The notes below the pieces were generated by a model. That model was not told the origin of the DNA. It was given only the letters and a program-made list of their open reading frames with translations, and did not search any database. 33,349 nt of DNA, taken from Clostridium sp. (GTDB lineage Bacteria > Bacillota > Clostridia > Oscillospirales > Acutalibacteraceae). Location: contig JAMPGU010000025.1 of the NCBI GenBank assembly GCA_023663865.1, positions 1 to 33,349 on the forward strand, in the 5' to 3' direction. Both the position numbers and the translations under genes were made by a program. Position 1 is the first letter of the stretch, and each line of letters opens with the position of its first letter. Shown piece after piece: positions 25,617 to 33,283 of the stretch.

Positions 25617-26048
25617 ATGATTAATTCTGTTGTACTTATGGGCAGATTAACTTATGAGCCGGAGCTTAGAACAACACCAAATGGTCTTTCAGTTATCAGC
25701 TTTCAGATTGCTTGTGACAGACAGTATCAGGCAGCTGGTCAGGAAAGAAAGGCTGATTTTATTGATGTTACAGCTTGGCGCCAAACTGCTGAATTCGTTT
25801 CTCGTTATTTCCACAAGGGTTCAATGATTGCTGTTGAGGGTTCTATCCAGACAGATAATTTTACCGATAAGGACGGAAATAAGAGAAAGTCAGTAACAGT
25901 TGTTGCTAACAATGTATCATTCTGCGGTTCAAAAGCAGAGAGTGGTACAACAAATCCTGCATTCTCACAGCCTGCACCTAGTTATGCAAGCGCTGATAAT
26001 TCGGATTTTGAAGAGATCGTTGATGATGACGACGACCTACCATTTTAA
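25617..26048 (+). CDS. ssb: Single-stranded DNA-binding protein
   Basis: The 143-residue protein has an N-terminal OB fold (about 1-108: MINSVVLMGRLTYEPELRTTPNGLSVISFQIA, ADFIDVTAWRQTAEF, KGSMIAVEGSIQ), a low-complexity linker and the acidic C-terminal tip DDDDDLPF that recruits replication and repair partners. It coats single-stranded DNA as a tetramer. Its place between rpsF and rpsR is the norm in Firmicutes. Confidence 0.98.
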   Translation: MINSVVLMGRLTYEPELRTTPNGLSVISFQIACDRQYQAAGQERKADFIDVTAWRQTAEFVSRYFHKGSMIAVEGSIQTDNFTDKDGNKRKSVTVVANNVSFCGSKAESGTTNPAFSQPAPSYASADNSDFEEIVDDDDDLPF

Positions 26049-26063
26049 AGGAGGAAACTAATT

Positions 26064-26303
26064 ATGGCATATAACAAGCCAAACGGACCACGCAAGAGCC
26101 GTAAAAAGGTTTGTGTTTTCTGTGTAGAAAAGGTTGAAGAAATCGATTACAAGGATATTACAAGACTTAAAAGATTTGTTTCTGAAAGAGCAAAGATTTT
26201 ACCTCGCCGTGTAACCGGTACATGTGCAAAGCATCAGAGAGAGCTTACAACAGCTATCAAGAGAGCAAGACACGTTGCACTTCTTCCATACACAGCTGAC
26301 TAA
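26064..26303 (+). CDS. rpsR: 30S ribosomal protein S18
   Basis: The 79-residue protein has the S18 core [50 protein letters not shown]. The N-terminal part keeps two cysteines (KVCVFCVEK), which together with the Cys-containing TGTCAKH segment fits the zinc-binding (C+) form. AGGAGG lies 7-8 nt upstream of the ATG. A strong terminator follows within 10 nt. Confidence 0.98.
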   Translation: MAYNKPNGPRKSRKKVCVFCVEKVEEIDYKDITRLKRFVSERAKILPRRVTGTCAKHQRELTTAIKRARHVALLPYTAD

Positions 26304-26312
26304 TAAATTACA

Positions 26313-26350
26313 AGGACATCTCCGCTTGAGCTGAGATGTCCTATTTTTTT
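26313..26350 (+). terminator. rpsF-ssb-rpsR terminator
   Basis: AGGACATCTC (26313-26322), a 10-nt loop, GAGATGTCCT (26333-26342), then ATTTTTTT. Confidence 0.93.
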
Positions 26351-26384
26351 ATTATATTCTCTCAATACTATAGAGATTCTCCTT

Positions 26385-26413
26385 TTGCGAGAGTGAATTT
26401 TATTCTATTATAT
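26385..26413 (+). promoter_or_regulatory. Promoter of the membrane XRE regulator gene
   Basis: TTGCGA (26385-26390), a 17-nt spacer and TTATAT (26408-26413). It is a weak match, placed about 30 nt before the start codon. Confidence 0.4.
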
Positions 26414-26443
26414 GTTATTATTAATGTGAAAGGGGCAGTAAAA

Positions 26444-27376
26444 ATGAAGAATGAGAGTTTTGGCTTATTTATAACACGCTTACGAAAAGAAAAAAATATG
26501 ACGCAAAAAGATTTGGCAGATAAAATAGGCGTCAGTGATAAGGCTGTGTCAAGATGGGAAAACGGAAAAAATTATCCTGATATTGAGATGATACAGATGC
26601 TTGGTGAAGTATTGGGGGTATCTGTCAGCGAGCTTTTGCAGGGTGAGCGTATGGAGCAGCAGGAGGTTATTACCCATAGTGAGCGAAATGTTGTAAAAGC
26701 AATTAAAATGAATAAAAAACTGAAAATAACATTTGCTGTAATTATTATAATTATTGCTGTGATTGTTGCAGTGCTTTTGGCAATTGCACTAAAAAATGCT
26801 CAGTCGGATTATATTGAGCATAATCTTAATTTATATAGTTCAGATGCCAGAACAATGCTTGATAGCATTAATGCGTATATCGACCCTGATGAATCAAACA
26901 ATTTTGCTCTGGACAGAGCAGATCTGTTTATGAACAGTGAAAAAGAAATAACAGATTTGTATCTGAGCGGTGCTACGGAAAGCAGAAAGGGTTATTATTG
27001 CAGTGCACTGGGAAATTATTATAATCAGCTGTCCTATACAAAGCTATATGAAAATAAATCACCTGTAGATTTTGAGTCAGGCATTAACTGCTTAGATTTT
27101 GCTGAGCTAATCCATGCATTGGACTTCATCCAAATGGATAAGGAATACAGCAAATCAAATGTATATAGTATTGACATTTATGACAGGATGTATTTTGACG
27201 GCAAAATTGAGATAAATAACGATAGCGGTGTTTATGTATATGATTTATCAAGCTGTGAATTCAACCAGATTTTTAATGGCGACAAATTAGAGGGCGATTA
27301 TTTTATCATTGAGTTATGGCGTATGTATGAAGGAAATGGTACCTCTGTTGCCAATATTTTAGTTGCGTCATTATAA
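26444..27376 (+). CDS. Membrane-anchored XRE-family transcriptional regulator
   Basis: The 310-residue protein starts MKNESFGLFITRLRKEKNMT; an upstream in-frame ATG at 26336 overlaps the rpsR terminator and is rejected, and AAGGGG lies 8-9 nt before 26444. Residues 7-65 are an XRE/Cro helix-turn-helix (MTQKDLADKIGVSDKAVSRWENGKNYP). A single membrane helix spans about 94-117 (an Ile/Val-rich run). The remaining 190 residues would lie outside the cell and match no family I recognise; they hold Tyr-, Ser- and Asp-rich helices. DNA binding from the inner face with an outer sensor domain would make it a one-component signalling protein (inference). The target is unknown; it stands alone. Confidence 0.8.
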   Translation: MKNESFGLFITRLRKEKNMTQKDLADKIGVSDKAVSRWENGKNYPDIEMIQMLGEVLGVSVSELLQGERMEQQEVITHSERNVVKAIKMNKKLKITFAVIIIIIAVIVAVLLAIALKNAQSDYIEHNLNLYSSDARTMLDSINAYIDPDESNNFALDRADLFMNSEKEITDLYLSGATESRKGYYCSALGNYYNQLSYTKLYENKSPVDFESGINCLDFAELIHALDFIQMDKEYSKSNVYSIDIYDRMYFDGKIEINNDSGVYVYDLSSCEFNQIFNGDKLEGDYFIIELWRMYEGNGTSVANILVASL

Positions 27377-27392
27377 GAAAGAAACGTAAAAA

Positions 27393-27472
27393 GCTGTCCC
27401 GCAAGAAAGTTGAGAAACCAATACTTCGTTACGGTATCTCAGCTAAACTGCGGGACAGCCATTTTCTTTTTC
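27393..27472. terminator. Bidirectional terminator containing a dispersed repeat
   Basis: GCTGTCCCGCA (27393-27403) pairs with TGCGGGACAGC (27449-27459), followed by CATTTTCTTTTTC. The loop is itself a nested hairpin and contains a 36-nt sequence (27412-27447) repeated at 33284-33319. It sits between the convergent XRE-regulator and AIM24-type genes. Confidence 0.8.
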
Positions 27473-27481
27473 TATTATTTT

Positions 27482-28168
27482 TTAATTGCTGCTCGGATGG
27501 GGCATATGATTGTAAAGTTCCATTGCCAATTTGTTTATCGGCATCGTTTGCACCAGTACTTTTCCGGGACCCTCAACCACTGTGTTGAATAAGCCCTCTC
27601 CTCCGAAGAGAATGTTTTTTGCACCCTTAACAGTATTTACATCCATTTTGCAGGTTGCATCCATCATTACAAGGTGACCTGTATCCAGAATAAGCTGTTC
27701 ACCTGCCTGCAAATTGTATTCCATCACAGTACCGTCAACCTCGATAAACAAAAGACCGTTGCCGTCAAATTTCTGCATAATAAAGCCTTCGCCGCCGAAT
27801 AATCCGCCGGACAGGCTTCTTTTAAAGTGAACAGACATATTTACACCCGGAGTTGATGCAAGAAAGGCACTCTTTTGGCAAATAATGTCATTTCCCGGAG
27901 TGATTTCTATTGCTCTGATTTCTCCCGGACAGCAGCTTGAAAATGCAATCATACCATTGCCGCCCACACAGGTATATCTGTTTTGAAACATTTTATCATT
28001 AGAAAACAATCTGCCGATTGCTTTGCCAAGTCCGCCGTTTGTAGTTGTTTCCATTTTCATATTTGGGCTCATCCAGCTCATTCCGCCGCCCTCAGTAATC
28101 ATTTGTTCCCCGGCTTCCAGATAGCATATTACTGCAGGAAAGGGAGTTCCTTTAATTTCGTAGCGCAT
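27482..28168 (-). CDS. AIM24/TIGR00266 family protein
   Basis: The 228-residue protein matches the TIGR00266/AIM24 family of beta-rich, glycine-containing proteins, with family-like phrases EAGEQMITEGGGMSWMSPNMKMET, FGGEGFIMQKFDGNGLLFIEVDG and LFGGEGLFNTVVEGPGKVLVQTMP. The biochemical function of bacterial members is unknown. The start at 28168 (MRYEIKG) follows GAGGGG closely; an in-frame ATG 60 nt further upstream encodes a Tyr/Ile-rich stretch without a ribosome site and is rejected. It is transcribed away from uxaC from its own promoter. Confidence 0.87.
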   Translation of the reverse strand: MRYEIKGTPFPAVICYLEAGEQMITEGGGMSWMSPNMKMETTTNGGLGKAIGRLFSNDKMFQNRYTCVGGNGMIAFSSCCPGEIRAIEITPGNDIICQKSAFLASTPGVNMSVHFKRSLSGGLFGGEGFIMQKFDGNGLLFIEVDGTVMEYNLQAGEQLILDTGHLVMMDATCKMDVNTVKGAKNILFGGEGLFNTVVEGPGKVLVQTMPINKLAMELYNHMPHPSSN

Positions 28169-28200
28169 AATGCCCCTCTTTTCATAATAATATATAATTA

Positions 28201-28228
28201 ATTTTATCATATTTATATGATTTTGCAA
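28201..28228 (-). promoter_or_regulatory. Promoter of the AIM24-family gene
   Basis: Leftwards: TTGCAA (28228-28223), a 16-nt spacer and TAAAAT (28206-28201). Confidence 0.5.
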
Positions 28229-28237
28229 GATTTATTA

Positions 28238-28266
28238 TTGCATTGAAAAGAATAAGGGTATATAAT
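28238..28266 (+). promoter_or_regulatory. uxaC-kdgK promoter
   Basis: TTGCAT (28238-28243), a 17-nt spacer and TATAAT (28261-28266), 30 nt before the start codon. No clear operator palindrome was found beside it. Confidence 0.65.
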
Positions 28267-28296
28267 TATCGTGAAAAAATATGTTAGGAGATATCT

Positions 28297-29700
28297 ATGA
28301 GGAATTTTATTGATAAAGATTTTCTGTTAGATACAGATGCAGCAAAAAAATTGTTTCATGATTTTGCTGAAAATATGCCTATATGTGATTATCACTGCCA
28401 TCTGAATCCTAAGGAAATATATGATAATAAGGCACCTGAAAGTATCACACAGTTATGGCTGTCAGGAGACCATTATAAATGGCGTGCAATGAGAAGCTGC
28501 GGTATAGATGAAAGATACTGCACCGGAGACGCAAGTGACAGAGAGAAGTTTGAAAAATTCGGATATGCTCTTCAGTATTGCATAGGAAATCCATTGTATC
28601 ACTGGGCGCATATTGAGCTTCAGCGTTACTTTGGTATTGATACTCCGCTGAATGCGAAAACAGCCGGAGATATATTTGACCGAGCTAATGATGCTATCAA
28701 GAATGGTGATTTCAGACCGCAGAGCCTGATTAAAAAGAGCAATGTTAAGGTGGTTTGTACAACAGATGACCCTATTGACAATCTTGCGTATCATAAGCTG
28801 CTCAGAGATGTTGAGGACTTCGACTGCAAGGTGCTTCCAAGCTTCCGACCTGATAAAGCACTTAATGCCCATCTGGATGGCTTTGCAGATTACATCAAGG
28901 TACTTGGTGAGGCTGCGGATATAGAAATAAAGAGCTACAAGGATGTTATAGCTGCCCTTTTAAACAGAGCTGATTATTTTCACAGTGTAGGCTGCAGGGT
29001 ATCAGACCAAGCCTTTGATTATCCTCCCTTTGCTGTTGCTGATGACGATGAGATTGAGGAAATCTTTGCCCGTGCAATGAAGGGTGAAGCTATCACAATG
29101 GCAGAATGTGACAAGTACAGAACACCTGTTTTAATCGCTCTTGGTGAGAAATATCACGAGCTTGGCTGGGCAATGGAAATTCATATCGGTGCAATCAGAA
29201 ACAATAATACCTTAATGTTTAACAAGCTTGGTGCAGATACAGGATTTGATTCTGTAGGTGATGCTGAAATTGCACTGCCTTTATCAAGATTTCTTGATGC
29301 ACTGAATAAGAATGATAAGCTGCCAAAAACAATTTTATTTAATCTGAATGATAAGGATAATACCGTTTTGGGAACAATGCTCGGTAACTTCCAGAGTGCA
29401 GATGCAGAATCAAAAATTCAGTTCGGACCGGCATGGTGGTTCCTTGATACTATGGACGGTATGACAAATCAGATGAAAACCTTGGGAAATCTTGGTGTTC
29501 TCGGTAAGTTCGTCGGTATGGAAACAGATTCAAGATCCTTTACATCCTATGGCAGACACGAATATTTTAGACGAATTATGTGTGCCTTAATCGGTAGATG
29601 GGTTGAGGATGGCTGGTATGCTTATGATGAGGACATACTGAAGGAAATTATTCAGGGTATCAGCTATAATAATGCAATTAAATATTTTAATTTTGAATAA
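28297..29700 (+). CDS. uxaC: Glucuronate/galacturonate isomerase UxaC
   Basis: The 467-residue enzyme isomerises D-glucuronate to D-fructuronate and D-galacturonate to D-tagaturonate. The amidohydrolase-fold metal ligands are seen in DYHCHLNPKEI (His33, His35). Other family segments are LWLSGDHYKWRAMRSCG, VCTTDDPIDNL, EIHIGAIRNNN and METDSRSF. Length is typical. AGGAG lies upstream of the ATG. It is followed 17 nt later by the ketogluconate kinase gene and then eda, so this is part of the hexuronate (Ashwell) route. The oxidoreductase and dehydratase genes (uxuB/uxuA or uxaB/uxaA) are not in the window. Confidence 0.96.
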   Translation: MRNFIDKDFLLDTDAAKKLFHDFAENMPICDYHCHLNPKEIYDNKAPESITQLWLSGDHYKWRAMRSCGIDERYCTGDASDREKFEKFGYALQYCIGNPLYHWAHIELQRYFGIDTPLNAKTAGDIFDRANDAIKNGDFRPQSLIKKSNVKVVCTTDDPIDNLAYHKLLRDVEDFDCKVLPSFRPDKALNAHLDGFADYIKVLGEAADIEIKSYKDVIAALLNRADYFHSVGCRVSDQAFDYPPFAVADDDEIEEIFARAMKGEAITMAECDKYRTPVLIALGEKYHELGWAMEIHIGAIRNNNTLMFNKLGADTGFDSVGDAEIALPLSRFLDALNKNDKLPKTILFNLNDKDNTVLGTMLGNFQSADAESKIQFGPAWWFLDTMDGMTNQMKTLGNLGVLGKFVGMETDSRSFTSYGRHEYFRRIMCALIGRWVEDGWYAYDEDILKEIIQGISYNNAIKYFNFE

Positions 29701-29717
29701 TACGGAGGTTAGATAAT

Positions 29718-30815
29718 ATGGATTTAAAGTTAAGACCAAAAGAAGAATGTATGTTTGACGAGATTTCACTTGGTGAAATTATGCTTCGTCTTGATCCGGG
29801 TGAGGGCAGAATTAAAACTGCTCGTTCCTTCAAGGCTTGGGAAGGCGGCGGAGAGTACAATGTTGCAAGAGGACTGAGACGCTGCTTCGGTCTGAAAACC
29901 AGCGTTGTAACTGCTTTTGCTGAAAATGAAATCGGCTATCTTATGGAGGATTTGATTTTACAGGGTGGTGTTGATACCTCTCTTATCAAGTGGATGCCAT
30001 ACGACGGTATCGGCAGAACCGTGAGAAATGGTATTAACTTTACAGAGCGTGGCTTTGGTATCCGCGGTGCAGTTGGTGCATCTGACAGAGGTAATACTGC
30101 AGCATCTAAGCTGAAGCCGGGTGACATTGACTGGGATTATATCTTTGGTACACTTGGTGTGCGCTGGCTTCACACAGGCGGTATTTATGCAGCTCTTTCA
30201 GAAACAGCAGCAGAGGTTGTTATTGAGGCTGTTAAAAAGGCAAAGGAATATGGCACAGTTGTATCCTATGACCTTAACTATCGCCCATCACTGTGGAAGG
30301 GTATCGGCGGTCAGGCTAAGGCGCAGGAGGTCAACAAGGAGATTGCTAAATATGTTGACGTTATGATTGGTAATGAAGAGGACTTTACTGCTTCTCTCGG
30401 CTTTGAGGTTGAGGGTAATGACGCTGACCTTAAAGAGCTTAATATGGATGGTTACTATAAGATGATTGAGACAGTAACAAAGGCTTATCCGAATTTCAAG
30501 GTTATCGCTACAACCCTTCGTACTGTTAAAACTGCAACTGTTAATGACTGGAAAGCAATTTGCTGGGCAGATGGCAAGATTTACAATTCTATTGAATATC
30601 CGGGACTTGAAATTCTCGACAGAGTAGGTGGCGGAGACAGCTTTGCTTCAGGACTTATTTATGGCTTGATGACATATGAGGATGCACAGAAGGCTGTAAA
30701 TTACGGCGTTGTTCACGGTGCCCTTGCTATGACTACTCCCGGTGATACAAGTATGGCATCACTCAAGGAAGTTGAAAATAAGGTTAACGGCGGTTCTTCC
30801 AGAGTTCAAAGATAA
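29718..30815 (+). CDS. kdgK: PfkB-family sugar kinase, probable 2-keto-3-deoxygluconate kinase
   Basis: The 365-residue kinase has PfkB features: SLGEIMLRLDPGEGR at the N-terminus, GGEYNVARGLRRCFG, and the active-site motif DRVGGGDSFASGLIYGL with the first Asp at about 301 and the catalytic base in GGGD. KDG phosphorylation gives KDPG, the substrate of the downstream Eda, so the neighbours (uxaC before, eda after) support KdgK among PfkB members. It is longer than the usual 310-330, with extra residues in the middle (about 225-245, including NDADLKELNMDG). GGAGG lies 10 nt upstream of the ATG. Confidence 0.88.
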   Translation: MDLKLRPKEECMFDEISLGEIMLRLDPGEGRIKTARSFKAWEGGGEYNVARGLRRCFGLKTSVVTAFAENEIGYLMEDLILQGGVDTSLIKWMPYDGIGRTVRNGINFTERGFGIRGAVGASDRGNTAASKLKPGDIDWDYIFGTLGVRWLHTGGIYAALSETAAEVVIEAVKKAKEYGTVVSYDLNYRPSLWKGIGGQAKAQEVNKEIAKYVDVMIGNEEDFTASLGFEVEGNDADLKELNMDGYYKMIETVTKAYPNFKVIATTLRTVKTATVNDWKAICWADGKIYNSIEYPGLEILDRVGGGDSFASGLIYGLMTYEDAQKAVNYGVVHGALAMTTPGDTSMASLKEVENKVNGGSSRVQR

Positions 30816-30824
30816 AATCGTGTC

Positions 30825-30925
30825 TTTTTCCGTTATGCTTCGTTATATGAAAAATTCTGCTCGGTCACATACCCTCGTATGCTCCCGTCGGCAAAATTTT
30901 CCAAAAGCCTTGCCTAACGAAAAAA
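30825..30925. repeat. Structured hairpin element inside the kdgK-eda spacer
   Basis: An imperfect inverted repeat of about 100 nt fills the 173-nt spacer. Outer arms TTTTTCCGTTA (30825-30835) and TAACGAAAAA (30915-30924), middle arms GAAAAATTCTGC (30849-30860) and GCAAAATTTTC (30891-30901), and an inner CATAC-CCTC-GTATG hairpin (about 30868-30881). The - strand holds TAACGAAG at 30837-30844. From memory, similar GGGAGCATACG...GTATGTGACCGA elements are dispersed in gut Clostridia; not checked. Confidence 0.6.
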
Positions 30926-30988
30926 TCCGCTTATTTTAAAAAATTTCTTTAAATTAGATAATATATAATTATTACAGGAGAAAATAAA

Positions 30989-31645
30989 ATGGCAAATAAA
31001 ATTGAAACATTGGCAAAAATTCAAGAGGTAGGTATTGTAGCAGTAGTACGTGCTACATCCATTGAGCAGGCAGAAAAAATCACAGATGCTTGTATTGCAG
31101 GCGGCGTGGCTGCTATTGAGTTAACCTTTACTGTACCTCATGCTGATAAGCTGATTGAGGCTATGAAGGCAAAGTATAATTCAGGAGAAATCATTATTGG
31201 TGCCGGTACGGTTATGGATGCAGCTACCGCACGTATTGCAATTCTTGCAGGTGCTGAATATATTGTATCCCCTTACTTCGACCCTGAAACCGTTAAAACC
31301 TGTAATCGCTATGGTGTTCCATCAATGCCGGGTATCTATACCCCTACCGAGGCTGTTCATGCTATGGAGTGCGGTGCAGATGTGCTTAAAGTATTCCCCG
31401 GCGATATTGCAGGACCTGCATTTATTAAGGATATCCATGGTCCTATTCCAAATGCAGTAATGATGCCATCAGGCGGTGTAGATGTTGACAATGTTAAGGA
31501 TTGGATTAAGGCAGGCGCAGTTGCCTGCGGTGCAGGTTCATCTCTTATTGCCGGTGCTAAAACAGGTGATTATGACAAGATTACGGAGACCGGTAAGCTG
31601 TTCGTTCAGCGTATTAAGGAAGCAAGAGAAGAAATGAAAAAGTAA
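30989..31645 (+). CDS. eda: KDPG/KHG aldolase Eda
   Basis: The 218-residue class I aldolase splits 2-keto-3-deoxy-6-phosphogluconate to pyruvate and glyceraldehyde 3-phosphate. The Schiff-base lysine is Lys134 in VLKVFPGD, and Glu44 in AAIELTFTVPHA is the acid/base residue; both align with E. coli positions 133 and 45. GAGTVMDAATARIAI and MPSGGVDVDNVKDWIKAG are further family segments. AGGAG precedes the ATG. It completes uxaC-kdgK-eda, linking hexuronates to central metabolism. Confidence 0.96.
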   Translation: MANKIETLAKIQEVGIVAVVRATSIEQAEKITDACIAGGVAAIELTFTVPHADKLIEAMKAKYNSGEIIIGAGTVMDAATARIAILAGAEYIVSPYFDPETVKTCNRYGVPSMPGIYTPTEAVHAMECGADVLKVFPGDIAGPAFIKDIHGPIPNAVMMPSGGVDVDNVKDWIKAGAVACGAGSSLIAGAKTGDYDKITETGKLFVQRIKEAREEMKK

Positions 31646-31705
31646 TTCTTGATATAGTATAATATAAAAAACTTGTCAGCTAATGCGTTGGCTCGATAAC
31701 GAAGT

Positions 31706-31748
31706 AAATCCACTAACAGAAATTTCTGTTAGTGGATTTTTATTTTTA
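31706..31748. terminator. eda terminator
   Basis: A perfect palindrome of 34 nt (31706-31739; arms AAATCCACTAACAGAAA) followed by TTATTTTTAT. TAACGAAGTA (31697-31706) stands directly before the stem. It also separates eda from the convergent 395-residue gene. Confidence 0.92.
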
Positions 31749-31761
31749 TGAATTAACTTTG

Positions 31762-32949
31762 TTAGTCTTTAAGTAAATTATATACAGTATTAAATGTAGT
31801 CATTCGTGCACCAATTTCGGAATAATATGCACTGTTTGCTGTATTTGCTTCAATAGCAGACATCTGATTTGATATGCCACTAAGCTGTTTTGAAACATTG
31901 CTGTTCATATTATTTATCGAGCCAATCATTCTGTTGCTTGCGGATTCAAGGTCGGATAATCTGCTATTACATTCTTCTATAGCTTGTCCGACGTAAAGCA
32001 TTGTATTATTAAGCTGAGACAGTTGTCTTGAAACAACATCGAGCTTATTAATAATCATACCCTTCATTTTTTCATCTTCGTACAAATTATATGCGCCCTC
32101 GTGACCCTGCAATTGAGTGCATCTGCCTGTGTCAAAGTAACCATATATGATTGAAATCGGTACCAATCCCTGATAATTCGGGTGCAGACAAAGAACACCG
32201 TCTATACGTAAATTATATAATGATTGCAGAGTATTATTTACATAATCAAGCTGCTTTTTTGCCTCTTCTTTTTCCTGTCTCATATACGGAACAATTCTGT
32301 CAATTTCCGCTCTGCGTTTTTTTACATAATCTAGATACTTATCATTGCAATCCTTTTTGAGTTTTTTATTGAATTCTTCTATTTCCTTGTTTTTTTCAGG
32401 CACGCTTTTATTAAATTGTTTAATAGAATTTATTTTCTTTCGGTCTGCTGCTGATGCTCTGATAAAATCTATTGCCATAATAACCAAAACGATTGCAAAG
32501 GTAATTAACATAGCTCTAAACCCGGGTGCAATAAATTTTTTTATGAAGCTATCATTATGGTTATATCCGGTAATTCCTAAAAAATTTAAAATATTCTTTC
32601 CTAATCCTACAACTATTCCAGCAATTCCACCAAATAAAACATACATCCCAAAGCGTTCTCCAAAAGAATCAACTTCACCATTTCGTATTTCCAAACGCTG
32701 TTCGTGCTTTATATGTTTTATGTTTTTATTTTCATATTTCGCAAATTCAGTATCATTATATTTTTTTATGTATAAAGTATTACTGATTTCGTGATTAATC
32801 ATTTTGATTCGTTTATCAATAATATACTTTTGCTTTTCACATTCATAAATATCACTTATAAATTTGTGCTGATTAAATGTTGTCTGACCACTTGGCATAA
32901 TGCTTTTCTCTTTAGCCGTGGCTTTGATTTTGAAATTGTTTTCGTTCAT
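31762..32949 (-). CDS. Unrecognised membrane/coiled-coil protein
   Basis: I do not recognise a characterised family for this 395-residue protein. No signal peptide is visible. A charged N-terminal region of about 100 residues precedes two membrane helices (about 101-126 and 146-164). Then come a long Lys/Glu-rich helical stretch (about 165-245, probably coiled coil), a compact segment with LCLHPNYQGLVPISIIYGYFD and GHEGAYNLYEDE (about 252-293), and a second helical stretch rich in Ser, Asn and Gln (about 300-375). Two adjacent ATGs exist; 32949 is preferred because GGAGG then lies 7 nt upstream, against 3-4 nt for 32952. It is transcribed alone behind a structured leader with a terminator. 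A membrane-attached stress or defence sensor is conceivable but unsupported. Confidence 0.85.
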   Translation of the reverse strand: MNENNFKIKATAKEKSIMPSGQTTFNQHKFISDIYECEKQKYIIDKRIKMINHEISNTLYIKKYNDTEFAKYENKNIKHIKHEQRLEIRNGEVDSFGERFGMYVLFGGIAGIVVGLGKNILNFLGITGYNHNDSFIKKFIAPGFRAMLITFAIVLVIMAIDFIRASAADRKKINSIKQFNKSVPEKNKEIEEFNKKLKKDCNDKYLDYVKKRRAEIDRIVPYMRQEKEEAKKQLDYVNNTLQSLYNLRIDGVLCLHPNYQGLVPISIIYGYFDTGRCTQLQGHEGAYNLYEDEKMKGMIINKLDVVSRQLSQLNNTMLYVGQAIEECNSRLSDLESASNRMIGSINNMNSNVSKQLSGISNQMSAIEANTANSAYYSEIGARMTTFNTVYNLLKD

Positions 32950-32962
32950 CATATTTCCTCCG

Positions 32963-33132
32963 ATAAAATAAAAAATGCGCAGCCGAAGCTACGCAATAAA
33001 ACGCATAGCTCAACTGTCGCCAAACAAAACCAGACATGACATTATAAAAGCATGTAGGAATAGAGCATGCATTTTTATCAAAGGATAAAAAGACACACCT
33101 TTACAATGTCAAAGTATTCGGTTTTGTTTGGC
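32963..33132 (-). ncRNA. Riboswitch-like structured leader with terminator
   Basis: Read leftwards from the predicted start point: P1, GCCAAACAAAACC (33132-33120) with its exact complement at 33031-33019 (13 bp). Inside P1 are P2 TGACATT/AATGTCA (33111-33105/33043-33037), P3 of 8 bp with a CTTT loop (33091-33084/33079-33072) and P4 GCATG/CATGC (33070-33066/33054-33050). Next come two overlapping hairpins: AGCTATGC (33010-33003) with GCGTAGCT (32994-32987), or TGCGTAGC (32995-32988) with GCTGCGCA (32983-32976) around TTCG, the latter followed by TTTTTTATTTT. They share one strand and exclude each other. No known riboswitch class was recognised. Confidence 0.6.
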
Positions 33133-33138
33133 ACTATA

Positions 33139-33167
33139 ATTTTATCATCATTGAAATAAGTAGTCAA
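33139..33167 (-). promoter_or_regulatory. Promoter of the structured leader
   Basis: Leftwards: TTGACT (33167-33162), a 17-nt spacer and TAAAAT (33144-33139). The start point falls at about 33132-33134, exactly at the first base of P1. Confidence 0.7.
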
Positions 33168-33212
33168 GAAAAATGTCATTGCCTTAGCAAGTATCATATT
33201 TTTGCATATAAA

Positions 33213-33250
33213 TCCAAATAAAAACCCACGAACAAAAATGTTCATGGGTT
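33213..33250 (-). terminator. Terminator of a leftward transcript from beyond the window
   Basis: AACCCATGAACA and TGTTCGTGGGTT (33250-33239/33234-33223) form an 11-bp stem with one mismatch, followed leftwards by TTTATTT. TAACGAAGTA (33259-33250) stands directly before the stem, as at the eda terminator. Confidence 0.75.
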
Positions 33251-33283
33251 ACTTCGTTATTGCACTGACACAAAAGCTGGCGA

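Noticed and set aside
26336..26443. Upstream start for the XRE regulator
   Set aside because: The extra 36 codons translate the rpsR terminator and promoter region; the helix-turn-helix begins naturally at 26444.
27410..27592. 60-codon + strand reading frame (begins RNQYFVTVSQLN after Met)
   Set aside because: It runs through the terminator into the antisense of the AIM24-family gene; similarity to the right edge in this frame merely reflects the 36-nt repeat.
33019..33132. Miniature inverted-repeat transposable element
   Set aside because: The 13-bp ends are perfect, but the flanks (CTGTC and ACTAT) show no target duplication, and the element starts exactly at a promoter start point; a leader RNA explains it better. 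It is not fully excluded.
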